From Gordionus sp. m RMFG-2023 (lineage: Eukaryota > Nematomorpha > Gordioida > Chordodea > Parachordodidae): a DNA stretch of 64,000 nucleotides. The position numbers and the translations under genes were made by a program. Positions 61,001 to 64,000 of this stretch are shown here, one piece after another. The notes beneath the pieces are model-generated. The model was not told the origin of the DNA and did not search any database. It saw only the letters and a list, made by a program, of their open reading frames with translations. The stretch is taken from positions 80,577,561 through 80,641,560 of the forward strand of contig NC_088775.1 in NCBI RefSeq assembly GCF_954871325.1. The letters run 5' to 3'. Positions within the stretch are counted from its first letter, which is position 1; each line of letters begins with the position of its first letter.

Positions 61001-61874
61001 ACCTCTAGCCGTTCTGTGAACTACTTAAAAAGGATGGGATCTTTCTTTAATTGCTTGTTCTGTCGCTTTCCTGACAAACTTTCAATCTGAAGCGATGCCT
61101 GAGTGCTAATATTTCCTAATTTGTGAATTCAGATTAAAATATATTCTATCAAATAATGAACGAAAATGGAAAGTTGAGAGACAATCAAGAAATTGTTAAT
61201 ATTCCACTTGTTTTTGATATATCTAGGATTTTATGAATGTTTTGGGAAGCTCTACACAGAGTGCCATCAGTAAAATACCATATTTATTGATAAATCACAT
61301 TTTTTGTTAAGGTCTTGTAGTTCTTTTGAATGTCTAATAAAAAAAAAGAGTGAGTCATAGAAGATCGCCTTGTTAGAAACTATTCGATGATTGAATAAAG
61401 TGAGTCATGGCTGCTCCTCTAAGCAAGTTGGGTGATATTCTAAAAAACCATAGCATTCGTGGTTTTTATTTCTTCACGATTGTCATTTTGCCTAATTATT
61501 CAATCTATTGTTCAATTGCCCGATATTCAGCTGATGAAAGCTATTTCTACATGGTAAATAACAAATGAAAAACACCTAGACGTTCTTTACGAATTTGTGC
61601 TTTAATAAAAGAAGGACTGCACATAGCTGTTTGTTTAATTTAGGATCATTAGTTAATTTATATATTTTTAGTAAATTTTTGCGTATATCATTATATATTA
61701 TTTTTCTAAAGATGTTATTTTACCTTTTGTGTTCCATTTTCTTTTATAGTCAATTTTTATTTTGCAATATATTAAGAATGAAAAAACAAAAATTAAATTA
61801 GGTGAAAACGAGAATATTTTTAAAATAATAAAATTATATTAAAAGGCAGGCTCTGAACCAATCTTTTTATTTAG
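61001..61874. other. Intergenic, possible 3' part of the LINE remnant
   Basis: No clear coding signal. Composition grades from the LINE block into A+T-rich sequence. Confidence 0.3.
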
Positions 61875-61889
61875 AACCACGATTTTATT

Positions 61890-62018
61890 ATGTACACGTC
61901 TGATCAAGACCAAAAATCAGGAACAATTAATACTTTGCTAGAAAAGATTCCCAATAAAATGGGGTTTCCGTCTACCCTAGAACTCTTAGAGCTCAACTCA
62001 GCAGATAGAAAAGACCAG
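61890..62018 (+). CDS. Candidate exon of an unidentified gene running rightward
   Basis: 43 codons without a stop from ATG at 61890 to a gtaaca donor at 62019. It includes LLEKIPNKMGFPSTLELLEL and NSADRKDQ. Codon use is balanced and unlike the simple frames nearby. If internal, it could start at 61875, just after the acceptor-like tttttatttag, which keeps the same frame. No follow-on exon is found within the remaining 2 kb, which is filled by a minisatellite and A+T-rich sequence. I do not recognise the family. Confidence 0.4.
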
Positions 62019-62039
62019 GTAACATATAGCTTACGCGAT

Positions 62040-62475
62040 ATCCCGCATTAAGATAGCATAGAGAAACTTTCATAGAGAAAACAATTATAGAGAATCTGGT
62101 TTATAGAGAATATCGTTTATAGAGACTGATGTTATATAGAATTTATTATATGGAGAAACCTTTATAGAGAAAACTATTATAGAGAATGTCGTTTAGAATC
62201 TCATTTATAGAGAGTGATTTTATAAAGAATCTTGTTTATTGAGAATGATTTTATGTAGAATTTATTTTCTAGAAGAACATTTATAGAGTAAACAATTATA
62301 GAGAATTACATTTATAGAAAATCTCGTTTATACAGAATGATATCTCGTTTATAGAGAAGATATTGGAATTATTTTCAAAGAATTATTTCATAGGGAAGGA
62401 TTTTACAGAGAATAATATTTTGGAGAATGATTTTATAGAGAATGATTCTATAGAAAATGATTTATGATTAAATAT
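62040..62475. repeat. Degenerate tatagagaatg minisatellite
   Basis: About 25 loosely conserved units of 14-18 bp around tttatagagaatgat, tttatagagaa and variants. Same family as 47721-47855 and, inverted, 63940-64000. Confidence 0.8.
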
Positions 62476-63939
62476 TATTTTAGAAATAAATATCTGAAAT
62501 AAATTTTAAGTCTCAAATCTGATCATTTACCGTCTAATTTAATTAATTCGAAATTTAAAAACTCTTTATATCCAATTATAGGCAAGACGATTTTTTGGAA
62601 TGAGGAAAATTACTTACTCATAAACAGTGGCGTATCCATAATTTTATTTTTGAACCCTTTTGAAATTTGTACTTAATACACCAGATTAAATCAAATATAA
62701 TAAAAAGAAATTATAAAAAATAATGTTAAAGGATATATTTAAAATTCTGCGTCTCCGATATTATACCATTGATTTCCTAAAATCTAGAGAAGTTACTCTA
62801 TAAAAATATCTAGATTTTTTATGTTTGTAGCGAAATATTAAATAAACTAAAAAAATAAATAAAACATTTAAATAAAATGTTAAAAAGTTAGATAAAAATA
62901 ATATAATATAAATAGCTTTTTTCGTAAGTAATTGCTAATGCCCTGCATAGTCTTTGGAGATTGAAATATACTACAGTATTAAATAAAATCAATATTTAAT
63001 ATTTGATTATCATTGTTTATTATATTTCATAACTTTCATACTTAAATTATTTATTTTCTAAATTTTATTTCCAATAAATTTACAGTTACCATTATTTAAA
63101 GAAAATCGTAACAGTTATGCTATCGTTACCCGGAGAATTTTTAGATAACAGTTATAATTTCATTTATTTAAAAAATATAACTGAAATAATTTGTTACATA
63201 ATTAAAATTGTATAATAGTAATAAGAGAAAATATAAACGATGTAACGATGGTGGGGAGGATCGGAATTTGAAACTTCGTTTCAATATTTTGGCTCTAGAG
63301 GCAATGTATTTTTTTTTAAAAAAAATCCTTTATTTCCTTTGAATTGCTTTTACATTATAGATATTTGTTCCAATTATTGACGATATTTTTAAACAAATTT
63401 ATCCCATTTTTCCTAAATATTTTTCTTAAAATATATAATAAATAAGTATAGGAGTATTTTAAAATGCTAAAAATCTATAACAAGTGTTCAACATATCTTC
63501 AAATTGGGTTGCACTTGCACACTCCTTTATATTAATTTAAAAATTTAACTATTATTTAAGACATTGAACCAATTATTATTCATTGATATTAATTTATTGT
63601 ATGAATTTCGAAATATTTTCAATTTTCTTGAAATCCTTGGCTCTTGAGCTCCCATTAAATTTTTTTTATATTAGACCATGTGTTTTATTTGAGTTTTAAC
63701 CATTAAATTGAAAAAAATTGAAATATATAAAGTGGCGGAAACAAATGTTATATAAAGTTATTCATACAAATATCGCAGCTACAAAGCCCTTTGTTATATC
63801 TTAAATTCTAGAATTAGAGACTTTCGTTTGTAATTAAAAATAGTTTTTGCTACTTTTCAATCAAAACTGATTATTAGTAATTATTATAAGAGTTAATAAA
63901 TCGAGAGATTCAAATATCTTTTTAAAAGTTCGGTTCAGA
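62476..63939. other. A+T-rich right part, nothing recognised
   Basis: Contains aaacagtggcgtatccat at about 62624, typical of a hAT MITE end, but no partner end. No gene. Confidence 0.4.
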
Positions 63940-64000
63940 TCAAGATAATTCTCTATAAAATGATTCTCTACAAAATAATTTTCTACAATTCTTTACAAAA
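63940..64000. repeat. Inverted copy of the tatagagaat repeat, cut by the window end
   Basis: Reads attctctataaaatg, attctctacaaaata and further variants, the reverse complement of the unit in 62040-62475. Confidence 0.65.

Noticed and set aside
1-64000. CRISPR array, bacterial operon or Polinton/capsid-bearing element
   Set aside because: Repeats lack the spacer regularity of CRISPR, genes have spliceosomal introns, and no capsid, packaging ATPase or protein-primed polymerase motif was seen.

Overview
The window is very A+T-rich eukaryotic DNA (about three quarters A+T by eye) carrying three conserved, intron-containing host genes in a dense bed of decayed transposons. No bacterial, phage, CRISPR, rRNA or convincing tRNA feature was seen. 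The protein sequences look animal-like, most clearly the end of GTP cyclohydrolase I ([21 protein letters not shown]). Tiny introns of about 40 bp sit beside introns of 9 kb stuffed with transposons. A parasitic or otherwise derived animal with an A+T-rich genome (for example a myxozoan or a flatworm) would fit, but the species cannot be fixed from this sequence.

Layout. (1) 1676-22957, + strand: DDX49/Dbp8 DEAD-box RNA helicase, 9 exons, complete reading frame of 515 codons plus stop. Its first five exons are separated by 40-42 bp introns. Intron 5 (about 9.5 kb) holds a 73-bp hAT MITE, a hAT relic, a 5-kb Ty3/gypsy fossil with 5-bp target duplication and an unidentified relic. Intron 6 (about 9.35 kb) is almost entirely an 8.3-kb hAT palindrome. 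(2) 22958-26788: spacer with a hAT MITE (perfect 8-bp target duplication) and a hAT fragment. (3) 26789-41354, + strand: NLE1/Notchless WD40 ribosome-assembly factor, 11 exons, 505 codons plus stop. Its 9.2-kb intron 3 holds a PIF/Harbinger element and a hAT element, each with one part copied in inverted orientation. (4) 41355-42469: convergent spacer with a MITE. (5) 51777-42470, - strand: GCH1, GTP cyclohydrolase I, 6 exons, 293 codons plus stop, with a tandem duplicate of its terminal exon that keeps its splice site but ends early. (6) 51778-64000: mostly transposon debris (hAT pieces, SINE-like copy, LINE reverse transcriptase, short minisatellite array) with two unassigned candidate exons.

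How the genes relate. DDX49 and NLE1 are both ribosome-biogenesis factors (small-subunit helicase and 60S assembly WD40 protein) and lie in tandem on the same strand; nothing else in the sequence shows co-regulation. GCH1 starts tetrahydrobiopterin/pteridine synthesis and is unrelated. The most unusual themes are (a) repeated inverted duplication of part of a DNA transposon, making long hairpins inside introns of essential genes, (b) the alternative or decaying terminal exon of GCH1, and (c) a family of very short hAT MITEs with CAGAGACCTGCAG-like ends.
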